The notes: generated from the sequence alone by a model not told the origin. Positions 18,840 through 26,959 are shown, counted from the first letter of the stretch. The stretch is 59,251 nucleotides of DNA from Rhodopseudomonas palustris (GCF_003591005.1 NZ_QYYD01000031.1:1-59251), one strand, 5' to 3'. Made by a program: numbers and translations.

Positions 18840-21173
18840 TTACATCAGCTTGTCGAGCGTGATCGGCAGATCGCGGATGCGCTTGCCGGTAGCGTTGAAA
18901 ACAGCGTTGGCGACCGCGGCGCCGACGCCGGTGATGCCGATCTCGCCGATGCCGCGGGCGCCCATCGGGGCGCGCGGATCGGGAATGTCGGTCCAGATCA
19001 CGTCGATCTCCGGCACGTCGAGATGCACCGGGACGTGATACTCGGCGAGGCTCGGATTCATCACCCGGCCGCTGCGCTCGTCGAACTGCGTCTCCTCCAT
19101 CAGCGCAAGGCCGAGGCCCATGATGATGCCGCCGCGGAACTGACTGGCCGCGGTCTTCGGATTGAGGATGCGGCCGCAATCATAGGAGCCGAGGAACCGC
19201 CGCACGCGGGTTTCGCCGGTGACGCTGTTCACACCGACTTCGCAGAACAGCGCGCCGAACGAATGCATCGACCAGTGCATGGTCTCGAGCGGCGCCGAGG
19301 CGCTGCCTTCAGCCGAGACATGATCGCGCCCCGCACGGGTGAGGATCGAGACGTAGCTCTCGTGCCGCGACGGATCGTCGAGCTTGGCGAGGCCGCCGTT
19401 CAGCGTGCCGACCTCGTCGGCGCTGAGGCCCGCAAGCGGCGAGTCGTTGCCGGCGAGCTTGAGCAGCTCGTTCAGCAGCACGCGGTGCGCGGCGATCACC
19501 GAGGCGCCGATCGACGCGGTCTGCTGCGAGCCGCCGGCCAGCACCACACCGGGGAACGTCGAGTCGCCGTAAGCAAACGTCACCTTGTCACGCGACAGGC
19601 CAAGTCGGTCGGCGACGACCTGCGTATGCGCCGTCGCGGTGCCCATCCCCATCTCGTGCGCGGCGATCTCGACCTTGGCGGCGCCGTCACGCGTCAGGGT
19701 GATCCGCGCCGCGCCGCCCGGCATGCGGTGATACGGATAGGTCGCGGTGGCGCAACCCATGCCGACGAGCCACTCGCCGTCGCGCACGCTGGCGGCCGTC
19801 GGGTTGCGCTGCGACCAGCCGAAACGCTCGGCGCCGCTTCGCCAGGCCTCGACGATGCGACGCGATGAGAACGGCGTGCCCTTCAGCGGATCCTCGCCCG
19901 GCTGATTGAGGATGCGCAGCTCGACCGGATCCATCCCCAGCGCTACCGCAATTTCATCGATCGCCGACTCCATCGCGAAAGTGCCGACGGATTCACCCGG
20001 CGCCCTCATGAAGGTGTTGGCGAGCATGTCGAGGTGAACGATCTCGACATCGAGCTTGATGTTCGGCGAGCCGTAGCTCGACATCGTCGGCAGAATGAAC
20101 GGCTCTGGAAATGCATTCTGCTTCGAGGTCGCGACCGTGCCGGTGTGGATCAGCGACACGAAGCGGCCGCCCGGTTCGGCGCCGATGGCGAAGCGCTGCT
20201 CGGTGAGCGTGCGACCGCCGATCAGCCGGTACACGCCCTCGCGAGACAGCGCGATGCGCACCGGCCGGCCGGCGAGCTTCGACGCCGCGGCGCCGAGCAC
20301 CTGATGCTGCCACAGGCATTTGCCGCCGAAGCCACCGCCGACGAACGGCGAGGTGACGTGGACCTGCTCCTCGGCAATGCCGAAGATATCGCCGAGCGAC
20401 CAGGCGGTGTGCTGCACCGCCTGCGAGGCGTCGTGCACGATCAGCTTGTCGCCCTGCCACGTCACCGTGGCGGCGTGCGGCTCGATCGCGTTGTGATTGT
20501 GCCGCGGCGTGGTGTAGCGACCATCGACCCGCACCGGCGCGGCGGCGAGCGCCGGCTCGGCCTTGCCCTTCTCGGCCTTGAGCGGCTGGCCCATGAACAG
20601 GCCAGGCTCGGTGCCCTTCGCCTTGGCCGTGGCGAAGCTGGTCAGCGCCGGCTCGGCCTCGTAGGTCGCGCGGATCAGCGCGACGGCGTGATCGGCCTGC
20701 TCCTGTGTCTCCGCCAGCACCAGCGCGATCGGCTGGCCGTTCCAGTGGATGCGGTCGTCCTGCATGATCGGCAGATTGTCGCCGCCGCCGGCCTTCTCGG
20801 CGGTCATGAAAAGCGGCATCGGCTTCATGCGCGGCGCGTTGCGGTGAGTCATCACCAGCGCAACGCCGGGCGCGGCTTCCGCCGCGGCGGTGTCGAGCGT
20901 GGCGATCCGGCCTTTCGGCACGGTGCTGAACATCAGCGCGGCGTAGAGCATGCGGTCGAGCGCGAACTCCGCGGCGAACGGCGCGGCGCCGCGGACCTTC
21001 AGCGGGCCGTCGACGCGCGGGACGGAGGCGCCGATCGAGCCGTGCTTGGTGCGGATCAACGGATCCGGATCGCCGCCCGGCATCCAATTATCGGGAGCCA
21101 GCGCGACGGCCTTTTCCATGACATCCATCATGGCGCCGCGCACCGCTTGCTTGGCTTCGTTGACGATGCTCAT
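18840..21173 (-). CDS. paoC: Aldehyde oxidoreductase, molybdenum-binding subunit (PaoC-like)
   Basis: The 777-residue large subunit of a xanthine-oxidase-family enzyme binds the molybdenum cofactor and oxidises the substrate, most likely aromatic aldehydes. Motifs include GGGFGGK near the middle, RAPGESVGTFAMESAIDE, and RGIGEIG near the C-terminus, whose glutamate (about residue 744) is the catalytic base in the family. It is the last gene of a three-gene operon and overlaps the FAD-subunit stop by ATGA. Architecture follows E. coli PaoABC (YagTSR) rather than the fused eukaryotic enzyme. No MocA-type maturation or XdhC-like gene is next to it. Confidence 0.9.
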   Translation of the reverse strand: MSIVNEAKQAVRGAMMDVMEKAVALAPDNWMPGGDPDPLIRTKHGSIGASVPRVDGPLKVRGAAPFAAEFALDRMLYAALMFSTVPKGRIATLDTAAAEAAPGVALVMTHRNAPRMKPMPLFMTAEKAGGGDNLPIMQDDRIHWNGQPIALVLAETQEQADHAVALIRATYEAEPALTSFATAKAKGTEPGLFMGQPLKAEKGKAEPALAAAPVRVDGRYTTPRHNHNAIEPHAATVTWQGDKLIVHDASQAVQHTAWSLGDIFGIAEEQVHVTSPFVGGGFGGKCLWQHQVLGAAASKLAGRPVRIALSREGVYRLIGGRTLTEQRFAIGAEPGGRFVSLIHTGTVATSKQNAFPEPFILPTMSSYGSPNIKLDVEIVHLDMLANTFMRAPGESVGTFAMESAIDEIAVALGMDPVELRILNQPGEDPLKGTPFSSRRIVEAWRSGAERFGWSQRNPTAASVRDGEWLVGMGCATATYPYHRMPGGAARITLTRDGAAKVEIAAHEMGMGTATAHTQVVADRLGLSRDKVTFAYGDSTFPGVVLAGGSQQTASIGASVIAAHRVLLNELLKLAGNDSPLAGLSADEVGTLNGGLAKLDDPSRHESYVSILTRAGRDHVSAEGSASAPLETMHWSMHSFGALFCEVGVNSVTGETRVRRFLGSYDCGRILNPKTAASQFRGGIIMGLGLALMEETQFDERSGRVMNPSLAEYHVPVHLDVPEIDVIWTDIPDPRAPMGARGIGEIGITGVGAAVANAVFNATGKRIRDLPITLDKLM

Positions 21174-22156
21174 CGGGCATCTCCTGCGAGTTCGCCGAGC
21201 ACCGCGGTGATCGTGCGTTTGGCAAGTTCAATCTTGAAAGCGTTGTCGCGCAGCGGCACCGCATCGGCGAGTTCGGCCTCGGCCGCGGCACGGAACGCCT
21301 CTGCCGAAGCGGCACCGCCGCGCAGTGCCTGCTCGGCTTTCAGCGAGCGCCACGGCTTGTGGGCGACGCCGCCGAGCGCCAGCCGTACGTCCTTGACCTT
21401 GCCGCCCTCGAGTTCGAGCGCGGCGGCGACCGACAACAGTGCGAACGCGTAGCTCGAGCGGTCGCGGACCTTGCGATAGGTCGAGCGCGCCGCGATCGGG
21501 TGCGCCGGCAGTTCGATCGCGGTGATCAGTTCGCCGGGCTGCAGCGTGGTCTCTTGGTCAGGACGATCGCCCGGCAGGCGATGGAAGTCTGCGAACGGCA
21601 GCGTCCGCTTGCCGGCGCTACCTTCGAGATGCACCACCGCGTCGAGCGCGACGAGCGCCACGCACATGTCGGACGGATGCGTGGCGACGCAGGCTTTCGA
21701 TGCACCGAGGATGGCGTGGTTGCGATTGAAGCCGTCGATGGCATCGCAGCCCTGCCCCGGGCTGCGCTTGTTACAGCGCGAGCCGGCGTCGTCGTAGAAG
21801 TACGTGCAGCGTGTCCGCTGCAGCAGATTGCCACCCACGGTCGCCATGTTGCGGATCTGTGCCGAGGCGCCCGCCAGGATGGCACGCGCCAGCAGCGGAT
21901 AGCGCGTGCGCACGGTGCGGTGCTCGGCGAGCGCGGTGTTGCGCACCGCGGCGCCGATCAGCAGGCCGCCGTCGCCCCGTTCGGTGATCGCCGCCGGCAG
22001 GCCGGTGATATCGACCAGCGCGGTCGGACGCTCGAGCGTCTCGCGCATCAGGTCGACCAGATTGGTGCCGCCGCCGAGAAACTTGGCTTGCGCGGCGCCA
22101 CCGAGCCGCACCGCTTCGGCGACGTCGCCGGCGCGTGAGTAATCGAAGGGAGTCAT
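21170..22156 (-). CDS. paoB: Aldehyde oxidoreductase, FAD-binding subunit with [4Fe-4S] motif (PaoB-like)
   Basis: This 328-residue subunit passes electrons from the Fe/S subunit to its acceptor. The FAD-binding segments FLGGGTNLVDLMR and ATVGGNLLQRT are present. An insertion with cysteines at 117, 128, 137 and 156 corresponds to the extra [4Fe-4S] cluster described for E. coli PaoB. The start ATG at 22156 overlaps the stop of the 2Fe-2S subunit gene, and its stop overlaps the paoC start, so all three subunits are coupled. Confidence 0.92.
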   Translation of the reverse strand: MTPFDYSRAGDVAEAVRLGGAAQAKFLGGGTNLVDLMRETLERPTALVDITGLPAAITERGDGGLLIGAAVRNTALAEHRTVRTRYPLLARAILAGASAQIRNMATVGGNLLQRTRCTYFYDDAGSRCNKRSPGQGCDAIDGFNRNHAILGASKACVATHPSDMCVALVALDAVVHLEGSAGKRTLPFADFHRLPGDRPDQETTLQPGELITAIELPAHPIAARSTYRKVRDRSSYAFALLSVAAALELEGGKVKDVRLALGGVAHKPWRSLKAEQALRGGAASAEAFRAAAEAELADAVPLRDNAFKIELAKRTITAVLGELAGDAR

Positions 22157-22686
22157 TCTGCGGCCTCCGCGTAGGTGTCGCGGATCGCCGCGATGATGCC
22201 GTTGTGAGCGCCGCAGCGGCACAAATTGCCGCTCATGCGTTCGCGGATTTCGTCATGGGTCGGGGCGACGTGGTCATCGCCGAGATCACGCGTCACGTGG
22301 CTCGGCACGCCGCGCTTCGACTCGGCCGCCATGCCGATCGCCGAACAGATCTGCCCCGGCGTGCAGTAGCCGCATTGGAAGCCGTCGTGCTCGATGAAGG
22401 CTTGTTGCAACGGATGCAGGCCCTGTTCGTTGGCCAGGCCTTCAATGGTGGTGACACTGCGGCCAGCGTGCTGCACAGCGAGCGACAGGCAGGACACGAT
22501 GCGCTCGCCATCGACCAGCACCGTGCAGGCGCCACAGGCGCCCTGGTTGCAGCCCTTCTTGGTGCCATGCAATTGGAGCGTCTCGCGCAACAGGTCGAGC
22601 AGAGAGACGCGCGGGTCGGCGGGGACGGGGAAGTCGACCCCGTTGATGCAGATCGCCGCGGACGCGGCTGGTCGAACAGCGGTCAT
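22153..22686 (-). CDS. paoA: Aldehyde oxidoreductase, 2Fe-2S subunit (PaoA-like)
   Basis: This 177-residue first gene of the operon binds two [2Fe-2S] clusters. The plant-type cluster uses Cys46, Cys51, Cys54 and Cys66 (CNQGACGAC and SCLS). The second uses Cys105, Cys108, Cys156 and Cys158 (CGYC and CRC). The ATG at 22686 has an excellent AAGGAGG site. Unlike E. coli PaoA there is no twin-arginine signal, so the complex is probably cytoplasmic. The upstream region holds a promoter with an embedded operator palindrome. Confidence 0.93.
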   Translation of the reverse strand: MTAVRPAASAAICINGVDFPVPADPRVSLLDLLRETLQLHGTKKGCNQGACGACTVLVDGERIVSCLSLAVQHAGRSVTTIEGLANEQGLHPLQQAFIEHDGFQCGYCTPGQICSAIGMAAESKRGVPSHVTRDLGDDHVAPTHDEIRERMSGNLCRCGAHNGIIAAIRDTYAEAAE

Positions 22687-22863
22687 ATGACCTCCTTCGG
22701 GACGGAGCTGAAGCAGAGACGCAAGCAACCGCGACCGCCGCATTGCTGCGCGGAACGGAAAATCGCTAACCGCTGAGCGGCTGCTTGGTTCGGGCGTTGG
22801 TTGGTTGGCAGCGATGCTGCGTAGCCCGGCAGGCATCGATATGAGATAACGAACCGGTAATGC

Positions 22864-22892
22864 TTTATACGGAACATCGTTCCGTTTATCAA
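22864..22892 (-). promoter_or_regulatory. Promoter of paoABC
   Basis: On the minus strand TTGATA (22892-22887) and TATAAA (22869-22864) are separated by exactly 17 bp. This leaves an untranslated leader of roughly 170 nt before paoA. The spacer consists of the operator palindrome listed separately. Confidence 0.6.
22869..22885. promoter_or_regulatory. Operator palindrome for the adjacent TetR regulator
   Basis: ACGGAAC-ATC-GTTCCGT is a perfect inverted repeat with 7-bp arms. It covers the spacer of the paoABC promoter and lies 18 bp upstream of the divergent tetR GTG, just before its ribosome-binding site. It is well placed to repress both directions. That the TetR protein binds it is inference. 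Confidence 0.6.
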
Positions 22893-22903
22893 GAGGTATT
22901 CTT

Positions 22904-23521
22904 GTGACCGACGAGCCGCCGCGTAAACCTGCCGCACGGGCTGCAGCCGGCACGCCGCGTCGGGTCCGCGCGGACGCCCGGCGCAACCTGCAGACCGTGC
23001 TGGACGCCGCGGTGGCGGTGTTTGCGGTTTCCGGGGTGGACGCGCCGGTGCGCGAGATCGCCGAGAAAGCCGGCGTCGGCGTCGGCACGCTGTATCGGCA
23101 TTTCCCGCAGCGCTCGGACCTGATCGTCGCGGTGTTTCGCAACGGCGTCGACGCCTGCGCGGACGCGGCGGCGGAGCTGGCCGACAAGCATCCGCCGATC
23201 GAGGCGCTGTCGCGCTGGATGCAGCGCTATGTCGACTTCATCGCCACCAAGCGCGGCCTCGCCGCGGCGCTGTATTCCGGCAACCCGGCCTATGACAATT
23301 TGCCGGCGTATTTCGAGCAGCGACTGCTGCCGGCCCTGCAATCACTGCTGGACGCCGCCGCTGCGGCCGGCGCCGTGCGGCGCGACACCGACCCATATGA
23401 TCTGCTCAGGGCCGTCGCGCAGCTGTGCACCCCAGGTCCCGGCGCCGACGCGGCGCATACCAGCCGCATGGTCGCGCTGCTGATCGACGGGCTGCGTTAC
23501 GGCGCGGACGGCGGGGGATAG
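22904..23521 (+). CDS. TetR-family regulator, divergent from paoABC
   Basis: The 205-residue protein has an N-terminal helix-turn-helix (FAVSGVDAPVREIAEKAGVGVGTLYRHFPQRSDL, about residues 42-75). The ligand domain is alanine-rich and contains ATKRGLAAALYSG. It starts at a GTG (22904) with AAGAGG seven bases upstream. The gene is divergent from the aldehyde oxidoreductase operon and shares its control region with it, so it is the likely repressor of that operon and of itself. The inducer may be the enzyme's substrate; this is inference. Confidence 0.9.
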   Translation: MTDEPPRKPAARAAAGTPRRVRADARRNLQTVLDAAVAVFAVSGVDAPVREIAEKAGVGVGTLYRHFPQRSDLIVAVFRNGVDACADAAAELADKHPPIEALSRWMQRYVDFIATKRGLAAALYSGNPAYDNLPAYFEQRLLPALQSLLDAAAAAGAVRRDTDPYDLLRAVAQLCTPGPGADAAHTSRMVALLIDGLRYGADGGG

Positions 23522-23639
23522 AAATTTCTCAAATAGCTAGAGAGGCTGTCTTGAGACCAGCGTCTCCAAGTTCTGATTCTGCCGCGTCCGCCGGCGCGCT
23601 GGCCAACGTCGAAGTTTGATTGGATCGAGGCCACGGCGA

Positions 23640-23806
23640 GCACGGCCTGCTCCTTCTCCCCGCGCGCGGGGAGAAGGGTGGCCGAGCGCGAGCTTGTTGA
23701 GCCATCAGGGTCACAAGGATAGCAGGCGCTCAGGTTTGCGGAGGCGCCCCCTCACCCGGATTGCTGCGCAATCCGACCTCTCCCCGCGCGCGGGGAGAGG
23801 TTTTCG
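23640..23806. repeat. Palindromic repeat, family F, between tetR and a small secreted gene
   Basis: Two segments, CTTCTCCCCGCGCGCGGGGA near 23654 and CTCTCCCCGCGCGCGGGGAG near 23778, flank a middle containing GGATTGCTGCGCAATCC. The arrangement is typical of rhizobial interspersed repeats. Apart from this and the next hairpin, 23522-23915 holds nothing I can identify. Confidence 0.65.
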
Positions 23807-23866
23807 CGCGGCGGCGTTGCTTCATCCAAAGCTGGGCGGCGCGTTCGACCGCGCCTGCCCAACGCA

Positions 23867-23892
23867 AACGGCCTCCCCAAAGGGAGGCCGTT
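23867..23892 (-). terminator. Hairpin downstream of the small secreted protein gene
   Basis: A perfect 11-bp stem (AACGGCCTCCC / GGGAGGCCGTT, loop CAAA) lies about 25 bp after the stop of the minus-strand gene. There is no T-run, so it may be a stability or termination element. Confidence 0.4.
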
Positions 23893-23915
23893 GCCGTCTT
23901 ATCTCATCGGTTATC

Positions 23916-24188
23916 TCAATCGTCGTCGTGCTCGATGATCACACGGCGGCGCGGCTCCTCGCGATATTGCCGGCGGACCACCACCGTCTCGTCGGGCTCA
24001 CGCTCACGATAGACGCGGCGCTCGCGCACGTAGCGATCCTCGCGGTCGTAATACGGCCCAGGGGCGCTGCCGACGGTGACCCCGACCGGGCCGACGCCGA
24101 TGCCGACGTCCTGGGCGCTGGCCGCCGTGACGGCGGCGGTGGAAAGCGCCGCCAGCGCGGCGGCGGTGATGGCAATCTGCTTGATCAT
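23916..24188 (-). CDS. Small secreted charged protein
   Basis: This 90-residue protein has a clear signal peptide (MIKQIAITAAALAALSTAAV, cut near ASAQ). A short glycine/valine stretch follows (GIGVGPVGVTVGSAPGPYY), then a tail rich in Arg, Glu, Asp and Tyr that ends in IIEHDDD. I recognise no domain; similar small secreted proteins are common in Bradyrhizobium relatives. The start at 24188 has GGAG seven bases upstream. It is probably periplasmic, with unknown role. Confidence 0.75.
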   Translation of the reverse strand: MIKQIAITAAALAALSTAAVTAASAQDVGIGVGPVGVTVGSAPGPYYDREDRYVRERRVYREREPDETVVVRRQYREEPRRRVIIEHDDD

Positions 24189-24311
24189 GCTGTCGCTCCG
24201 TACGTTGAATGGCGATGTTGAGCCAATTCGTCGCAGGGCGCATCGTTCCGCGGCTGCAGAGACGGCGCGTACGGGCGATCTGATTGGGTGAGACTGGAAG
24301 ACTGTACGGGA

Positions 24312-24386
24312 TGGTGGGCGCGACAGGGATCGAACCTGTGACCCCCTCGATGTCAACGAGGTGCTCTCCCGCTGAGCTACGCGCCC
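24312..24386 (-). tRNA. tRNA-Val (anticodon GAC)
   Basis: Read on the minus strand, the 75-nt sequence folds as a tRNA. It has acceptor arms GGGCGCG / CGCGCCC, a D-arm around TAGCTCAGCGGGAGAGC, anticodon loop TTGACAT (anticodon GAC, valine) and TPsiC segment GGTTCGATCC. The CCA end is encoded. Confidence 0.97.
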
Positions 24387-24470
24387 TTAGTTCGTCTTCA
24401 CGGGTGGCGTCCCTATATCGGCTCCGGGCCGGTCAGGCAAGGACACCAAAGCAGGATTTCGACGGCTATT

Positions 24471-24833
24471 TCACGCCGCCAGCATCTTGTTCACTTCGCT
24501 GACCAATTCGCGCAGGTGCACGGGCTTGGAGAGCACTTTGGCGTTCTTCGGAGCTTCCGAATCGGAATTCAGCGCGACAGCCGCAAAGCCGGTGATGAAC
24601 ATGATCTTGATGTCGGGATCGAGCTCCGAGGCGCGGCGCGCCAGCTCGATGCCGTCCATCTCGGGCATCACGATGTCGGTCAGCAGCATTTCGAACGGCT
24701 CCTCGCGCAGCCGCTGATAGGCCGACATGCCGTTGTCGAAAGAGGATACCTGGAACCCTGCGTTTTCCAACGCCTTGACCAGAAACCGGCGCATGTCGTT
24801 GTCGTCTTCGGCGAGGAGGATCTTGTGCATCAT
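24471..24833 (-). CDS. cpdR: Single-domain response regulator CpdR
   Basis: This 120-residue receiver domain without an output domain has the acidic pocket EDDND at residues 9-13, phosphorylatable Asp53 in LLTDIVMPEMDG, a Thr in FITGF and Lys in LSKPVHL. Length and sequence match Caulobacter CpdR. In its unphosphorylated form that protein primes ClpXP for CtrA, PdeA and other substrates, and it is inactivated by the CckA-ChpT relay. Two adjacent ATGs (24833, 24830) are possible starts. It is divergent from the N-formylglutamate amidohydrolase gene, and rcdA lies about 19 kb away. Confidence 0.92.
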   Translation of the reverse strand: MMHKILLAEDDNDMRRFLVKALENAGFQVSSFDNGMSAYQRLREEPFEMLLTDIVMPEMDGIELARRASELDPDIKIMFITGFAAVALNSDSEAPKNAKVLSKPVHLRELVSEVNKMLAA

Positions 24834-25113
24834 TGCTGGACTTCAAATCCGGTCGGAGAACTGTGATTCACTTAGACCGGCTGTTGGTAAATTTCGGGTG
24901 AAATTCTCGCGGTGTGGACGTCAGAAGGCAAGCGATTGGTGCAGGATGCGCCCATCGGGCAGGCAGCAGGCACGATCTTGTGCTCTCACAGTTAGGCCAA
25001 AGCTGGAATGATTTTGCTTGGCACACGGTAACATTGCCGACAATGTTGCCGTTCACGACAGGCGGTTGCAGAGCGGCGCGGGGACCAACAGACTTGACGA
25101 ACGGCGGACGACG

Positions 25114-26001
25114 ATGACCGGGTTCGACGGCGAGTTCTCGCCTCCGTTCGAGATTTGCGAACCGCAAACCTGGCGTGCGCCGATCATTTTCAATTCGCCG
25201 CATTCGGGATCGGTTTATCCGAACGCTTTTCTGAATGCCTCGCGGATCGATCTCGAAGCGCTGCAGCGCTCCGAAGATTCGTTCATGGACGAATTGATCG
25301 ACCACCTCTCCGCCCGCGGCTTTCCGGTGGTGCGCGTCCACTTCCCGCGCTCGTTCATCGACGTCAATCGCGAGCCCTACGAGCTCGACCCGCGGATGTT
25401 CAATGGCCGGCTGCCGAGCTTCGCCAACACCCGGTCGATGCGGGTGGCCGGCGGCCTCGGCACCATCCCGCGCGTTGTCGGTGACGGCCAGGAGATCTAT
25501 CGCGAGCGCATCGCCATCGACGATGCGCTGGGCCGAATCGAGACACTGTACAAGCCGTATCACCGCGCGTTGCGGAAGTTGATCAGCCAGGCCTACGACA
25601 GTTGGGGCGCGGTGCTGCTGGTCGATTGCCATTCGATGCCGTCGGTCGGCGTCGCGCGTGACGAGCCGCGGCGCCCCGACGTGGTGATCGGCGATCGCTA
25701 TGGCACCAGCTGCGCGGCGCTGATCCCGAGCGTGATCGAGGAAACGATGGCCGCACGCGGCTATTCGGTCGGCCGCAACAAGCCCTATGCGGGCGGCTTC
25801 ATCACCGAACATTACGGCAATCCGTCCCGCGGCCTGCACACGGTGCAGGTCGAACTCAACCGCGCCATCTATATGGACGAGCGGCTGCGCGAGCGAAGCG
25901 AACGATTTGGTAGGGTGGCCGAGGACTTTACTGTTCTGGCTGATGCGCTGGCCGCCATCCCGCTCAGCGATCTGGGCCCATTCCAGGCCGCCGCGGAATA
26001 G
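25114..26001 (+). CDS. N-formylglutamate amidohydrolase family protein
   Basis: The 295-residue product belongs to the N-formylglutamate amidohydrolase family, which hydrolyses N-formyl-glutamate or similar N-acyl amino acids and in some species ends histidine degradation. Conserved segments include IIFNSPHSGSVYP, EDSFMDELID, FIDVNREPYELDPRMF, DCHSMPS and FITEHYGNPSRGLHTVQVELNR. The ATG at 25114 has only a weak ribosome-binding site, but homology starts there. No hut genes are nearby, so the histidine pathway is not supported by context. Confidence 0.88.
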   Translation: MTGFDGEFSPPFEICEPQTWRAPIIFNSPHSGSVYPNAFLNASRIDLEALQRSEDSFMDELIDHLSARGFPVVRVHFPRSFIDVNREPYELDPRMFNGRLPSFANTRSMRVAGGLGTIPRVVGDGQEIYRERIAIDDALGRIETLYKPYHRALRKLISQAYDSWGAVLLVDCHSMPSVGVARDEPRRPDVVIGDRYGTSCAALIPSVIEETMAARGYSVGRNKPYAGGFITEHYGNPSRGLHTVQVELNRAIYMDERLRERSERFGRVAEDFTVLADALAAIPLSDLGPFQAAAE

Positions 26002-26100
26002 GCGCAGCCAATTTCGTGGACAATTAGTCTTAAAACCCTCACCTCCTTACCGTTGATTGAAATCAAAAATACAACTTTACCGCGCGATTTTGTGGTTGAT

Positions 26101-26115
26101 TTAGTCAGTCTTTAA
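26101..26115 (+). promoter_or_regulatory. CtrA-like box upstream of the pilin gene
   Basis: TTAG-N7-TTAA, followed by C, differs by one base from the CtrA consensus TTAA-N7-TTAA(C). It lies about 65 bp upstream of the pilin GTG, in an AT-rich stretch. Caulobacter pilA is a known CtrA target. Confidence 0.4.
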
Positions 26116-26128
26116 CAGGGGTCGCCGC

Positions 26129-26148
26129 AAGTTCCGGTTGCGGAACTT
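26129..26148 (+). promoter_or_regulatory. Hairpin in the pilin 5' leader
   Basis: AAGTTCCG-GTTG-CGGAACTT is a perfect 8-bp stem with a 4-nt loop, ending 19 bp before the pilin ribosome-binding site GGAG (26168-26171). It could stabilise the mRNA or be a protein-binding palindrome. Confidence 0.4.
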
Positions 26149-26178
26149 ATTCCGTGCACCACCCTTTGGAGAATAGTC

Positions 26179-26376
26179 GTGAAGAACCTGGTTCGGAAAT
26201 TTCTGTCCGATGAGTCGGGGGCCACTGCCATCGAGTATGGCCTCATCGCAGCCGGTATTGCTCTGGCGATTATCGTTGTGGTTCAAAGCCTCGGCGGGAC
26301 GTTGGCGGAGAAATTCACAAGTCTGAACACCCAGATCAAGGGTACGGCCGGCGGCGGTTCCGGCTCCGGCGGCTAG
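26179..26376 (+). CDS. Flp-type (type IVb) pilin
   Basis: This 65-residue prepilin starts at a GTG (26179) with GGAG seven bases upstream. The short basic leader MKNLVRKFLSDESG ends at the prepilin peptidase site. The mature protein begins ATAIEYGLIAAG, with the Glu and Tyr that define Flp pilins, followed by one hydrophobic helix. The C-terminus is Gly/Ser-rich (GTAGGGSGSGG). Flp pili are assembled by the Tad/Cpa machinery, none of which is in this window, so this is an orphan or dispersed pilin gene. Confidence 0.92.
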   Translation: MKNLVRKFLSDESGATAIEYGLIAAGIALAIIVVVQSLGGTLAEKFTSLNTQIKGTAGGGSGSGG

Positions 26377-26498
26377 CCCGTCTCCGCGGGTGTCGGCGAC
26401 CGCACCCTTCTGGTGAGCTCCATCCTAGCAGGGCGTTCTCACCCGCCGACACTTGCACGTCCCTGCGCCTGGACAGCAGGGACGGACCTCCCGGACAA

Positions 26499-26585
26499 GA
26501 AAAAGGGCCGCTTGCGATGGCAAGCGGCCCAAGTCTAGGGAGGAAACGCCCAAGGAGGGCAGCGATAGCGCGAGGCGCTACCGCA
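26499..26585 (-). ncRNA. Predicted mmgR/suhB-type (alpha-r8) small RNA
   Basis: Read on the minus strand, about 87 nt fold into three hairpins. The 5' hairpin is TAGCGC-CTC-GCGCTA (26566-26580). The second is GCCC-TCCTT-GGGC with an anti-Shine-Dalgarno-like loop (26548-26560). The third is a perfect 11-bp terminator stem (26505-26530) followed by TTTTT. Between them lies unpaired GTTTCCTCCCT. The layout matches the alphaproteobacterial suhB/mmgR family, named for its position near suhB, and an inositol-monophosphatase-family gene is indeed next door. A promoter fits: TTGCGC (26621-26616), 17-bp spacer, CATATT (26598-26593). Family assignment is from memory and untested. Confidence 0.7.
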
Positions 26586-26959
26586 CCGCAACAATATGCG
26601 GCCGCGACGCACAAAGCGCAAGTGTTTTTGCGCGTTTTTCCATGCAAAAAACGCATGTCAGGGCACCGCCAGCATGTGCGGGAGGACGGCATTTATTTGA
26701 GCCAAATCAATGAGATGGAATTGATTGTCTCAGTCTGCCTGCGACCAAATCACCCGAGTTCCGAGCCTTCACAGCCTCATCGGGACGGCAAAAAGCGAAC
26801 TGAACGCAACGACCATGCGAAAAATGTGAACGCGACTTCGATGAATGGTTCAGCCTCTGGACCCCTTGCCGCGCTGTAGAATAAGCAGAGCGGACAAGCG
26901 GGGTTTCGGGCAAGCTAGGGCCTCGCGCAGTTTTTAACCCGCGCCGACAAGGATTGCCC

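Noticed and set aside
26377-26500. Terminator for the pilin gene
   Set aside because: The strong hairpin at 26505-26530 has its T-run on the minus strand, so it belongs to the predicted sRNA rather than to the pilin transcript.
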